From Larimichthys crocea (Eukaryota > Chordata > Actinopteri > Sciaenidae): a stretch of DNA of 64,000 nt. The translations under genes and the position numbers were made by a program. How positions within the stretch are numbered: the stretch's first letter is position 1; the number at the start of each line of letters is the position of its first letter. Location: the NCBI RefSeq assembly GCF_000972845.2, contig NC_040026.1:1356526-1420525 (forward strand). Direction: 5' to 3'. Below the pieces are notes generated by a model, which did no database searches, was not told the DNA's origin, and was given only the letters and a program-made list of their open reading frames with translations. Below, piece after piece: positions 47,798 through 58,532 of the stretch.

Positions 47798-49560
47798 TGG
47801 AACAAACACTATTTTCCATGTGACTGACTGTAACCACAGTATGAAACCACTACCAGAGAAAGGAACTAATTGTTTAGACACAACTAGATGAGGTTTATTC
47901 TGAGTTGTCAGTGCATTTAACATAATGAATACTCTATCTAAGAGGTACAGTAACATTCTGGCCAATCTGTTGCGCCATTGTCAGATCATTTTCCTACTGA
48001 CAAACATTTGTTGATCATTTTACTGATCTGCCAACATGCCATCATAAAATCATGCTCTCACCAAATTGAATTATAGCTTTTGTGACACGTTTCAGTCGCT
48101 TCAAAATGGCTGCTTGACTGCTACCACGAGTGGGCGTGGCTTCGGCACATTCAGCGGACACACCCCCACAGTCATCGAGCTAAGAATTCATTTTTACCTG
48201 ATTTTGACACCTCATTTCATAAACGTGGATATTTTTAATGATTCGAATTTGGCTTTTTTCTTTGGTCTAACAAATTCGGAACACATATTTATTCTTACTT
48301 TACACAGACTTTAAACAATATCCGCAGTTCAAGTTTTGGCGATTTCTTTTAATTCTGTAAAGCTGATTACAATATAAGGCACTTGAATGCCTTTGGCGGA
48401 TGCAGTACATGCAATAAAAAGGCATCGACTGCTGAGCACAAATGTCTAAAGGTAAGAAGATGTAATCAATATATTGCTGCTGAGCCTTGAGTGGAAAAAA
48501 CATTACTTTAAATAAGAAGAGTCTTCTTTAGTCACAAAGAAAAGCGGCTTTAGGGCGTTCCAGCATCGGTTACGACTCTTATTCTAGGACATTATCCCTG
48601 AATAAAGGCAGATGGGTTCTGTGGGGCCTTAGATCCTCTTGTTTTTGCAGATGAAACAAAAGACGAGCTTAGGTAACACACATCAGAACATGTAACGGGA
48701 GCCAATTACAGGCAGTAGCGTTAAAAGAGTTAAAATGGAGAAAAAAGATCAATGTTTTCTCTCTTGCCTAAAGCTGAGCCATCTCCCCAGCTGACAACAT
48801 TATGCAAAGCTTTGAAGAATTGAATCCCAAGAAGAAAAAGGGAAGGGAGGCATGGATGTAACATTAATTAATAAGGTTTTGCTTTTGCGGGTATATCACA
48901 TTTGGCTCTGGGTGCTTCCGCTGTTTAATCCAGAGACTATAATCTCTGTTTTAAATTTGGTCTTGGTATTTTCCCTTTTTTCTGGTCTTGTAGGGTTTTC
49001 ACGTAGAAAAGTCTCAGGCATGGCCACAGGTAAAAAGCACATTCATTTTTGATTTTATTGTTCATCACAATTTGAATAGAGATCACCAAGATATGCAACT
49101 AGTACAGAGGCCCTAAAGTCCCAATTTTTTAAAAAAAAATAATTAATGTTGAAATGTACACTTCTTTTTTGTTTCTTCGTTTTTTTAAATTTTTATTATA
49201 TACTACATTGCATTACAATAATGCAATTTTATGTCTTTCGTGTTGGTTTCCTGCTGTAACCTGGCTTTGTTCAAGACTAAAATAAATAATAACTTTTGCT
49301 TGTAAAAAGTTTGAATTGAAAGAGTTCAAGAATGTGGAAAAAAAAGTTCAGATTGAGGACTAAAGATTTTTGTTTTTGATATTACAGCTGTCATTTAAAG
49401 TTAATTTTTAAAGTTTTCACTAACCGACTGTCAATAAATGAGGCAAGTTTTCCAGTCCAACAGTTTTAAAACCTCCACCAAACACTCCCTTCCGGTCGCT
49501 TGTCCTTCTCTGATTCGCCAGATCTTCTTCCAATCAGCGGCGTCAGAGCAGGGTGTCGCC
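47798..49560. other. AKR intergenic region, no gene seen
   Basis: No exon-like frame. Contains one GGGCGTGGC box at 48132-48140 and T/A-rich patches near 49120-49200. A noisy duplicate is at 22388-24192. Confidence 0.6.
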
Positions 49561-49744
49561 GTCTATGGATGTAAACATTTCTCTCTGACGGACAACCTCC
49601 GAGTTATGTTACGTTTACGTTTGTTAAGTTTTCTTTAGTGAGTCGACAGGTCGAATTCAGGAGGAGGAGCTCAAAAGGTAAATGGAAATATGTATTATCT
49701 TTAGTGTCGTCCTTATTTAAGAGCTTTTTCCACCTAGTTAGCTG

Positions 49745-50311
49745 GACTATAACGTAACAACTGTGACGTTTCTACGTCTTAATGAACACTGCTGTGTCGT
49801 CATAGATGTCACGTTACAGTGTTCAGTTATTGTAGATACACTGTGACGTTCAAATCTTCTAAAACAGCATCATTGTAACAATGCTGCATAGCTTTGTGAC
49901 GTTCCTAGTATTCAAAACTGTACAATTGTAGTCCACTGTAACTATGTTTGTAGTCCATTATGACGCAACAACGTTCCGTCACGTCACACTGTACTCACAG
50001 CCACTTATTGATGTTGCAACGTACAAATACTGCAAAGACAGTCACAATATTTATATTTAAAGGTACATTGTGAAGTTGCAGCGTTGTGACAGTGTGTGTA
50101 CTTACACCGCGTTGTGACGTCTGTCTTAAGAGTACATGGTGTACTTAACATTAATGATTAACGTCTTAACACAACTGACCTGCCTGCTTCTCCACCTAGT
50201 GCAGCACCAGTCCCAATACATTTTACCATTTTACCATTAATACAGTTTTCACTACTCAAAATCTCTCTTCTTCTTTTACAGTGTTGAAGTAGAAGTCACG
50301 CTCAGATCAAA
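49745..50311 (+). promoter_or_regulatory. AKR copy D upstream region with a cluster of TGACGT (CRE-like) cores
   Basis: TGACGT or its complement occurs at 49764-49769, 49844-49849, 49897-49902, 49981-49986 and 50115-50120, plus TGACGC at 49961. About 0.4 would be expected by chance in this length on both strands. The words sit in similar contexts (TGTGACGTT), so they may descend from a degenerate tandem unit. They are the binding core of CREB/ATF factors; function is inference. An AG acceptor-like TTCTTCTTTTACAG at 50267-50280 precedes the first coding exon, so an upstream non-coding exon is possible. Confidence 0.5.
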
Positions 50312-51313
50312 ATGTCCTCCACTGCCCCGTCTATCCTCCTAAACACAGGGGTTCAGATGCCCCTCCTGGGTTTGGGTACGGGTACCTACAGGTTGTTGTC
50401 TCCTGAAGATTTTTACCTGGCTGTGGATGCAGCGCTGGCTGCTGGTTATCGGGTCTTTGACAGTGCAGCTGTCTACCAGAATGAAGTCCAATTGGGCCGT
50501 ACCCTGAAGGAGCTCCTGCCCAAACATGGTTTAACGAGAGAGGATATATTCATAACCAGGTGACGCATATATATTTATATAGGCTCCGTCCTATATAATA
50601 ATGCTGTACAGCATGTACGTATGTATACAGTTGAAACCAGAAGTTTACATGCACTATATAAAAAGAAAAATATGCTTTTTTCCCCTCTCTTAACATTTCC
50701 TGTCAACTATTGTGAGAAGCTTGAAAAGGATATCCAAAAAGTTTGACCCAAGTCATACAGTTTAAAGGCAATGGTACCAAATACTAATGAAATGTATGTA
50801 AACTTCTGACTTTGAAGAAAATAATAAAAAAAATGTCTAAAAAAATACTTCATTATTCTGGCATTTAGCAAATAGAAATAATTTTGGTAATCCTAACGGA
50901 CCTAAAACAGGAAAAGTGGTGTCTGATTTCATGTCAGACAGTGAGAACAAAAATCATGTGTGTCTTTTTATATAGTGTATGTAAACTTCTGGTTTCAACT
51001 GTATGTGTGCCTCAGGGCCACCGTACATTATAGTTGATAAGGCAGAATCTCAAGAGAGGAAACCAGCTTCATGAACATGCATGTCATTGTGAATACAGCT
51101 GGAAGATAAACATATTCATGGAATATGTGAAACTAAATATTCTCTTTGTTATTAACTTCAAACTTTATTTTTAGTTGAGTAAAATGAACAGTATGTGCCT
51201 CCTGAGTGTCATACCCACATCACATGATTTCTTTTCCTAGAGACCAAATGAGGGTCAGTCAGCTTTGACTATCAAAGGCACAGTGTACCAGTCTCAACAA
51301 TCCTCCTCTCTCT
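50312..51313 (+). CDS. Aldo-keto reductase, copy D (exon 1 intact, rest lost in gap)
   Basis: Exon 1 (50312-50559) begins at ATG with MSSTAPSILLNTGVQMPLLG, the usual start of this AKR group, and includes LGLGTGTYRL and the GYRVFDSAAVYQNE box with the catalytic Asp and Tyr. The donor GTGACG at 50560 is the same as in copy B. Intron 1 (with a Tc1 MITE) runs to the N gap at 51314, inside which exon 2 would start; later exons are not present after the gap. Compared with copy B the exon has a few substitutions (VQLGRT versus AQLGCA, REDIF versus REDVF), so B and D are distinct paralogues. Predicted cytosolic NADPH-dependent carbonyl reductase. Confidence 0.9.
50628..51001. mobile_element. Tc1/mariner MITE in AKR intron 1 (copy D), longer form
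   Basis: Same termini and same TA-flanked position as in copy B, but 374 bp, with an extra internal segment near 50938-50968 (GTGAGAACAAAAATCATGTG) and other small differences. Confidence 0.92.
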
Positions 51314-51413
51314 NNNNNNNNNNNNNNNNNNNNNNNNNNNNNNNNNNNNNNNNNNNNNNNNNNNNNNNNNNNNNNNNNNNNNNNNNNNNNNNNNNNNNNN
51401 NNNNNNNNNNNNN
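51314..51413. other. Assembly gap (100 N)
   Basis: Exactly 100 N. It removes exons 2-5 of AKR copy D. Confidence 1.
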
Positions 51414-51850
51414 TACGGTAAGGTTTGGACAGGATAAAACCCTAAAACTGCAGCCAGAGAAAAACCACAGGATCCAGCAAAGGCCATACCATACATTGTG
51501 TATGACCACAGATAAAACATGTGTCACTGTGGACTGACCAAAAATAAACGTAAACATAAACATGTTTACAGAAAGTAAGATGAACTAACATGCTAATGTT
51601 AACATGCTAATGTTAATTGCTAGCACGTCAGCGTTAACATGCTAATGTTAACATGCTAATGCTATTCATTAATTGCTAATTGCTAGTGCGTCAGCGCATC
51701 AGTGCTAACATGCTAATGTTAACATGCTAATGTCAATATGCTAATTGTAATTAATAATCTAACATGCTAATGTTAACATGCTAAAGTTAATTGCTAGCGT
51801 GTCAGCGCATCAGCGCTAACATGTGCAAGCAGGCTGATAAATCTGTGATA
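51414..51850. repeat. Duplicate of 53664-54071 with minisatellite units
   Basis: Near-identical to 53664-54071 (one visible difference, CTAATTGTAATT versus CTAATTTTAATT) including the start of the AACATGCTAATGTT array at about 51575. It begins directly at the gap and diverges at about 51830. Confidence 0.9.
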
Positions 51851-53663
51851 TGAAGGCTTTATTATAGTCAGTGTTTGAACATTTCTGTGTTAGACATCAC
51901 ACTGTTGGTCATCATGTTAAAGAGAAGCTTTTATACAGTGTTGTTTTTATTGAGAAGAGTCAGTTTTGGAACGTTCATATTTATGTTGATTTACAAATGA
52001 AAAGAAGAACTATGAATATTTCATATGAAGATAATCTCACAGGGACGTTTGTGACTTGGGGCTGGGCTCTGCCGAGATGAAGGGGTCGCCTTTGAGATCA
52101 GTATTAGTCACTGAGCATCTTTGAAATCATCAAACAACTTCGGAGTATTAGGACTCTTGGATCATTATCTGCGTTTTCAGTTTGACAAAACATATGATCT
52201 TGTAGAGTTCTTGTAGATCTGGTGTAATAAAGGTTGTAGTTTTGGAGCCAGTGCCAATAACTTAACAGTCTCAAACAGATCCCAGCCCTGTTTCTGAATG
52301 AAGAAGCCGTGTTAGTTTAGTTTTTTTTTTGTTTTGTTTTTTACTGTAGTAATGATAACAGAAACTGTAACTGTACAATTCAAAGCATTAACATTTTTGT
52401 TGTTTATTTTTTGTATCTGAAGTATTATATTAGCTTTGTGCTGCACCAGCTGTATAGTAATTGACCTGATGTTATTTATTGAAACAGGTACACACAATGG
52501 TAGAATAGAAATGCAATAAAACATTCTGAAAACGCTTGAAGGATGTCATCATTTTAGAAACTGTTTGAGTGACTGTCAACTGACACATCCAGTTCAAATT
52601 CAGCATTTATCTTAAGCACAGCATATTGTGCTTTATACAAATAACTAAACACGTGTTATCTTTATTCTGGGGTTTTTCTTTCTTTATTCAGGATGTGATG
52701 CAGGGTGGGACCACCAGGGGGAGCCACACTCTGTAGGCTGCTACATGTTAAAGATGTGTTGATTCAAATACTTGCCATGTTCTATGATCATACCGCCATT
52801 AATAGACAGTCAATATGTATAAGACTATAAAACATGGCTTCTAAAGTGCTCATACAAACAAACACATCAATGTCCATAAGCTGAGACACAAGAAGAAAGA
52901 AAAGTCTTTGACTGAAAACCTTGATCAAAATGTGTCCAGTATGTAGAGGTTTAGAGCACTGTTGACATACTACTATATTCTAGCCTCCAGTGGTCACATT
53001 TAGGCTTGATTGAAATGGGTCTGCATTTAGAATGATGAGCATAAATTATTATAATTAAAGTTAACAGAAATAAACTGAGGTGTAGAAATCAGCAATGTCA
53101 GCAACATCAGCAACACAAGCATGACCTGTGTGCTGTGCAATCACAGTGATTTAGTAAGTGTGCACATGGGTCAGCTTTTAGAGCCTGTTGGCCCAGGTGA
53201 AGTACAGCAACTACATGGACCCTGTTATTGGCCAGAACAGCCTCCAAGATGGAGGGAGACAGACAGAGAGAGAGATGGGTGTCACATAATACAAACAACC
53301 CTTATTTTGCATCCTTTCCATACAATTCATCATTTCTTTTCATTTGATTTGTAATTTCACATTTACACTCACATTATTTATGTATCCATACTACTATATA
53401 TGTACTTATTTATGTACACTGTATGAAGCATATTGGACACATTGGGGATGAATTCAGCTCCATCTTATCCTGTTAAAAGTTATTGTGAAGTTAAAGTGTC
53501 AGGCTCAGAAATAAATAAGAGGCAGAATCAGGTCAGTGTGACAGACTCAAACTAATTTCAAAAAGGGAAGGAAAAGATTTCTTCTGCTCTTCACTGTGGT
53601 GCTCCAGCAGACACCTACCTTCATGCAGCTCTGTGTTTATAAAGCCAGCCGCAGTGACATCAG
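51851..53663. other. Unassigned unique-looking DNA, no gene seen
   Basis: No exon-like frame with recognisable motifs. Several AATAAA hexamers occur (for example 52515), compatible with 3-prime UTR of a gene lost in the gap, but nothing proves it. Confidence 0.45.
52709..52725 (+). promoter_or_regulatory. Candidate CTCF site
   Basis: GACCACCAGGGGGAGCC fits the CTCF core CCACNAGGGGGC at all but one informative position. Confidence 0.35.
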
Positions 53664-54700
53664 TACGGTAAGGTTTGGACAGGATAAAACCCTAAAACTG
53701 CAGCCAGAGAAAAACCACAGGATCCAGCAAAGGCCATACCATACATTGTGTATGACCACAGATAAAACATGTGTCACTGTGGACTGACCAAAAATAAACG
53801 TAAACATAAACATGTTTACAGAAAGTAAGATGAACTAACATGCTAATGTTAACATGCTAATGTTAATTGCTAGCACGTCAGCGTTAACATGCTAATGTTA
53901 ACATGCTAATGCTATTCATTAATTGCTAATTGCTAGTGCGTCAGCGCATCAGTGCTAACATGCTAATGTTAACATGCTAATGTCAATATGCTAATTTTAA
54001 TTAATAATCTAACATGCTAATGTTAACATGCTAAAGTTAATTGCTAGCGTGTCAGCGCATCAGCGCTAACATGCTAATGTTAACATGGTAATATCAACAT
54101 GTTAATGCTAACATACTAATGGTAATTGCTAGCACGTCAGCGCTAACATGCTAATGTTAACATGCTAATGTTAACATGTTAATGCTAATTGCTAATGTTA
54201 ATTGCTAGCACATCAGCGCTAACATGTGAATGTTAACATGCAAATGTTAACATGCTAATGCTAACATGCTAATGTTAACATGCTAAAGCTAACATGCTAA
54301 AGTTAATTGCTAGCGCATCAGCACTAACATGCTAATGGTAACATGCTAATGTTAACATGCTAAAGCTAACATGCTAAAGTTAATTGCTAGCGCATCAGCA
54401 CTAACATGCTAATGGTAACATGCTAATGTTAACATGTTAATGTTAATTGCTAGCACATCAACGTTAACATGCTAATGCTAACATGCTAATGTTAACATGC
54501 TAATGCTAACATGTTAATGTTAACATGCTAAAGCTAACATGCTAAAGTTAATTGCTAGCGCATCAGCACTAACATGCTAATGTTAACATGATAAAGCTAA
54601 CATGCTAAAGTTAATTGCTAGCGCATCAGCACTAACATGTTAATGCTAACATGCTAATGTTAACATGTTAATTGCTAGCACGTCAGCGCTAGCTGCGCCT
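53664..54700. repeat. Higher-order AACATGCTAATGTT minisatellite with unique lead-in
   Basis: 53664-53832 is the unique lead-in also present at 51414. From 53833 to 54700 the sequence is tandem 14-bp units AACATGCTAATGTT and variants (AAAGCTAACATGCT, ATGCTAACATGTT), interrupted every three to six units by AATTGCTAGCACGTCAGCGCT-type spacers. This gives a higher-order period of about 60-110 bp. No gene. Confidence 0.92.
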
Positions 54701-54946
54701 GTGTCTAAATAAACATGTAAAAATGACTGAGGTGTGCTTTTTGAATACAGACCCTCGGCAACAACCCACCCATCACTTTAAAAATTTCTGCGGGATTTTT
54801 TTAGTACTGAATTTGCTGAGCAGTGTCAGTAATAATGTATGGGGGCGATGGGGCCAGAGTCAGGCACACTCAAAATTTCTTTAGAAATTTTCTAGTTCTA
54901 TTTATAACTGCATTTAATTAGCTGTCTTTATTTATTCCTAATACAG
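54701..54946. other. Short unassigned stretch before the Ginger-like exons
   Basis: No coding signal recognised; upstream integrase exons would be expected here but are not seen. Confidence 0.4.
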
Positions 54947-57181
54947 ATCAACAAAAATGTATGCAAGATACTGGGGATCCACAGAAGCCTTTGCTCTCCC
55001 TACCATCCCCAGACGAATGGACTGGTGGAGAGGATGAACAGGACCATCCAGAGGTATGTCTCCTATAACATGTAATAAGTATCGCTTTGAAATATTGTTT
55101 GTTATAAAATGAACAGTATTATAACTTAAAAACTTTAGAAGTGCCCTATAATTTTACCTTTTTTCTAGGGCACTGTCAAAATTAGTACAGGAGGGGCCAG
55201 ATGAGTGGGATCAACATTTGGACGCAGTCATGTTTGGACTGAGAACCAAGTGTCAAATAACAACAAAATTCTCACCTTTTTTTTTTTATGTTTGGGAGAG
55301 AGGCGAGGTACCCGTCTGAAATTCCAGAGGAATACAGAGTGAGTTGCACTTTGTACTTTGAGTAAACAGACACACTTAGAAATAGTCATAATGTAATAAT
55401 AATGTCACAATAGCCGTAATGTAACATTAGAATCATATATGTATTAGTGTTTTAATTTAATTGTGATATAATTTCAAAGGTGGACCGTAGTGTTGAAGAG
55501 AACCTGTCTGTTGAGGAGCTTACAGAGGACGTTCTCAAATTAGATAGTGCTCTCCAGAGGGCTATTACCAACATCGCGGCCAAACCTCACAAAAAAAAGG
55601 AACAAAACCTGCTACGGACTTTCAGGTGGGAATGAAGGTTATGAGGCAGAATGTGCGAAGCCAACAGAGGAAAGGTGGTAAATTGGACCCCACTTACCTT
55701 GGGCCCTATACAATTTTGGCCATTGTCACTGCCATGCTTTATTCCACCATCAAAAGTGGTTGGAACCATTAAGAAACTGTTCATACTTTAGTTCTATCAA
55801 AACTGTAATGACTTTGATGCAGTCGACATTTTGAATGTTTACTTTATCAGAGGACTGTAAAGGATTGGTTGGACCAATTTATACTGCATATGTAGAAAAT
55901 ATGTATTTTTATTTTAGATGATTTATGAGACACATGAGGCTCAGTCCTTCCAGATGGGCATGTGACACGATGACTCACCCAATTCAACAGGATGTAACAT
56001 CCTGTGGGGCCTATGCATTGAAGGTACATAGCATGATTAAGATTAATGTTAGGACTGGAATGAAAGTAATTGTGTTTCTCCAGCAGCAATGTACAACTCT
56101 TGTATAATCAAAATAACAAATTTATTTGGTACACTGCTACCCAACACTGGCTGTAATGATTATAGCGGCAATAAACATTGAATGTAATATGAATAAATAC
56201 AAGATAATGTCAATCACATTTACTACTTTGTTGATTAAATGGTCTAAAACTAAGTCTGAATTATTCCTTAAATGTTTGACATTCATGCTGGATAACCATG
56301 CATGGATGCAATGGCATTATAAATGCAAATTAATAAAACTGTAAAGAATAAGTGCAATGCCCTTTTTGGTCAAAGTTGAAGTACAGCTAAGAGTATTACT
56401 CAAAAGTCTGAATATTTGATATGTCTGCAAAGGAAGAAGGGTGAAGAATATAAACTAGTTAAGAGTGTTCTGGCATGACATGTTTACTTGCATTGGGTAA
56501 CTTTAATTAACTTTAATTAACTTTAATTACACAAAAACTGATGCTACAGTTAATTTTGGCCATTGGGTGCTTCAATAACTTTCAAACACTTCTCGTAAGG
56601 TTACTGTTCATTATCATAATGAATTATTCTTACACCTCTTACTCACAGTTTGCAGAGTGCATCATGGGTGGATTCCCTTTGGAGTTTGACAATTCCACAT
56701 CTGGTGTAAACACCATAGGAGAGCACATTGCTGTCTCTCTTCTTGAGAATACAGGTGTTTTTTTTCTTCCTTTTTATAATAATGAATATAATAGGCTATC
56801 ATTTACTCTGACAAACATAGCTCATAGTTAAGGGAAATTATTGTTGTACCTTGTTTTGCCAGATGACTTGAGTGACCTGTGCCATTTCTGTGGGGAGCAG
56901 CAAGGGGACACTCTTTGGGTAACTGTTTATGATATATTTTTCTTTCTGATTTATAAGTCTGAATTATATATATAAAAAAAAAACCTTAACATTATTTAAA
57001 TCTTTTTTTTTGTAATTTAAAATTATGTTATGTATTTATTGTCATAATTGATTAACAATTTAATTATATTTTTTTGATTTCCTGTCAAATTCAGATCGGA
57101 TGTGTCATCTGCCCAAGGTGGTCCCATAAAAGCAGTGTAAAGTACCTATGCAGAAAATATATTTGTGCAGCATGCAAGTAG
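54947..57181 (+). pseudogene. Ginger-like gene remnant: integrase C-half, Ulp1-type protease, PHD-like finger
   Basis: Seven exons: 54947-55053, 55169-55338, 55480 to about 55770, 55918-56023, 56649-56754, 56863-56918 and 57095-57181 (TAG). Exons 1-3 encode the end of a DDE integrase core, HPQTNGLVERMNRTIQ with the catalytic Glu, then DEWDQHLDAVMFGLRT, and an RQNVRSQQRKGGKLDPTYLG tail as in Gypsy-derived Ginger transposases. Exons 4-5 encode THPIQQDVTSCGAYALK and FAECIMGGFPLEFD, matching the Gln and Cys part of a Ulp1 (C48) cysteine protease. Exons 6-7 encode LCHFCGEQQ-GDTLW-IGCVICPRWSHK and YICAACK, a PHD-like zinc finger. Frameshifts lie in the T10 run of exon 2, in the A8 run of exon 3, and exon 4 frame is doubtful. 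Upstream integrase exons are missing. Could be a decayed Ginger DNA transposon or a once-domesticated gene. Confidence 0.78.
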
Positions 57182-58290
57182 CAACTGCAGCTGCTATTGG
57201 TATATAAGTTTGGGTGCACGTATGTATGTATGTAGACGCATACTTACGCATGAACAAATAAATGTAGGTATCTATGTGTTTGTGTATGTATATATATAGA
57301 TATAATAAAAGTATTTTCTGCCAAAACTTATGAATTTAAGTAATTCTTACATTCTTCTCTCTAATTGGTATTTCTATGGTCACAAGGTAGGAACATTCTT
57401 TTAACCAAGACATTCAACAAGGTTGTCTTTTGAAATGTTGACAGTGCAGTGATTTAAAGTCATTTTGAGGCAGAAAATGTGGCAATCTGTCACATTAGAA
57501 TCAGATCAGAATGGTGTTTATTGTTTACAGTCACAACGAAGTTGACTTGTAAGTTGTGGAGTTGTTGGAAGTAAAGGCCAGTGTGAGATGTAATGTGAGG
57601 TGGTAATCTGTCACATATGATGCTTCAGGATAAAGACCAGTCTTATTAAGGCAGAATACTTTGAAGGAATGAGCTGCAGTCAATTTTTGACTGGTGAAAA
57701 AGCCCATTTTGTGTTGTAACGATCCTTTAAAAGAATTCCAAGTTGTCCTGTGAGCTCCAGTGTTTATATTATGAAGTTTATGAATGAGATCAAGTCACAT
57801 TTAGACAGAAAACACCTTTGAGTAACTATACTATGCCTTCAGTCAGTTTTTGGCAGGTGAAAACTGCAAAACACATCCAAACATGGGAAGCAAATACTAT
57901 GAAAGGCCCAGATCAGATAAAAAACAATGCAGTCACGCGGATCGTTGCAAAAGTTATCATATCTTTATTGAAAACCCACCAATAGACTAAATCATATTCA
58001 TTACAGTCGGAAGTCAGATTCTGGCAGGCAATCACTTTTTGGCACGACACCTGTCCTGGGGGATGCTCGTCAGGTGGGTGGCTGTAATGTGATCAAATTA
58101 TTCGTGTAGCTTGCTAGTGTGGCTGTAAAACATCAGTGTTACGTGTCGACCCTGGGCCAGACAGGTACTAAATTCCCGGGCCACTTTTTTTTTTTTCCCC
58201 AGTCCACCCCTGTTTTTGGATGTGGGGATGGATCCGAAAACCAACATGCTGAGTCAGGAACCAAGCAGGTAAAACAAGCGTTAGCACACA
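57182..58290. other. Intergenic DNA before galk1, no gene seen
   Basis: Both strands lack recognisable exons. Contains TATGTATG-type simple sequence near 57220-57310. Confidence 0.5.
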
Positions 58291-58294
58291 GCGG

Positions 58295-58309
58295 ACACTA
58301 GGTGGCACC
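58295..58309 (+). promoter_or_regulatory. Candidate CTCF site upstream of galk1
   Basis: ACACTAGGTGGCACC is close to the CTCF core (CCACTAGGTGGCGC), about 230 bp before the galk1 start. Confidence 0.4.
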
Positions 58310-58330
58310 ATCACACCGCTGCTCCAACCA

Positions 58331-58359
58331 GCTGCTGCTGCTGCTGCTGCTGCTGCTGC
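58331..58359. repeat. (GCT)n trinucleotide repeat followed by (TA)n
   Basis: About ten GCT units followed by AAGTATATATATATATATG. Located in the galk1 5-prime flank. Confidence 0.95.
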
Positions 58360-58393
58360 AAGTATATATATATATATGTCATAACAAGGTGTT

Positions 58394-58417
58394 GTCACGT
58401 GACTACTTCTCACCAAT
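58394..58417 (+). promoter_or_regulatory. Palindromic E-box and CCAAT box of the galk1 promoter
   Basis: GTCACGTGAC (58394-58403) is a perfect palindromic E-box of the USF/TFE type, and CCAAT follows at 58413-58417, about 115-140 bp before the start codon. Function is inferred from position and consensus. Confidence 0.5.
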
Positions 58418-58532
58418 CATGTCCTCACAACAAACTATCTGGCCACAGCACCCGGAACTAAAGCTGACATGTCATAAGATCAGTGGAGTTATACTACGTG
58501 TGTCACTGACATCATCCGTGTTTGAAGCAGCC

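Noticed and set aside
53833..54700. CRISPR-like alternation of repeats and spacers
   Set aside because: Units are 14 bp, tandem and variable; the spacers are themselves repeated, and the host is a vertebrate. It is a minisatellite.
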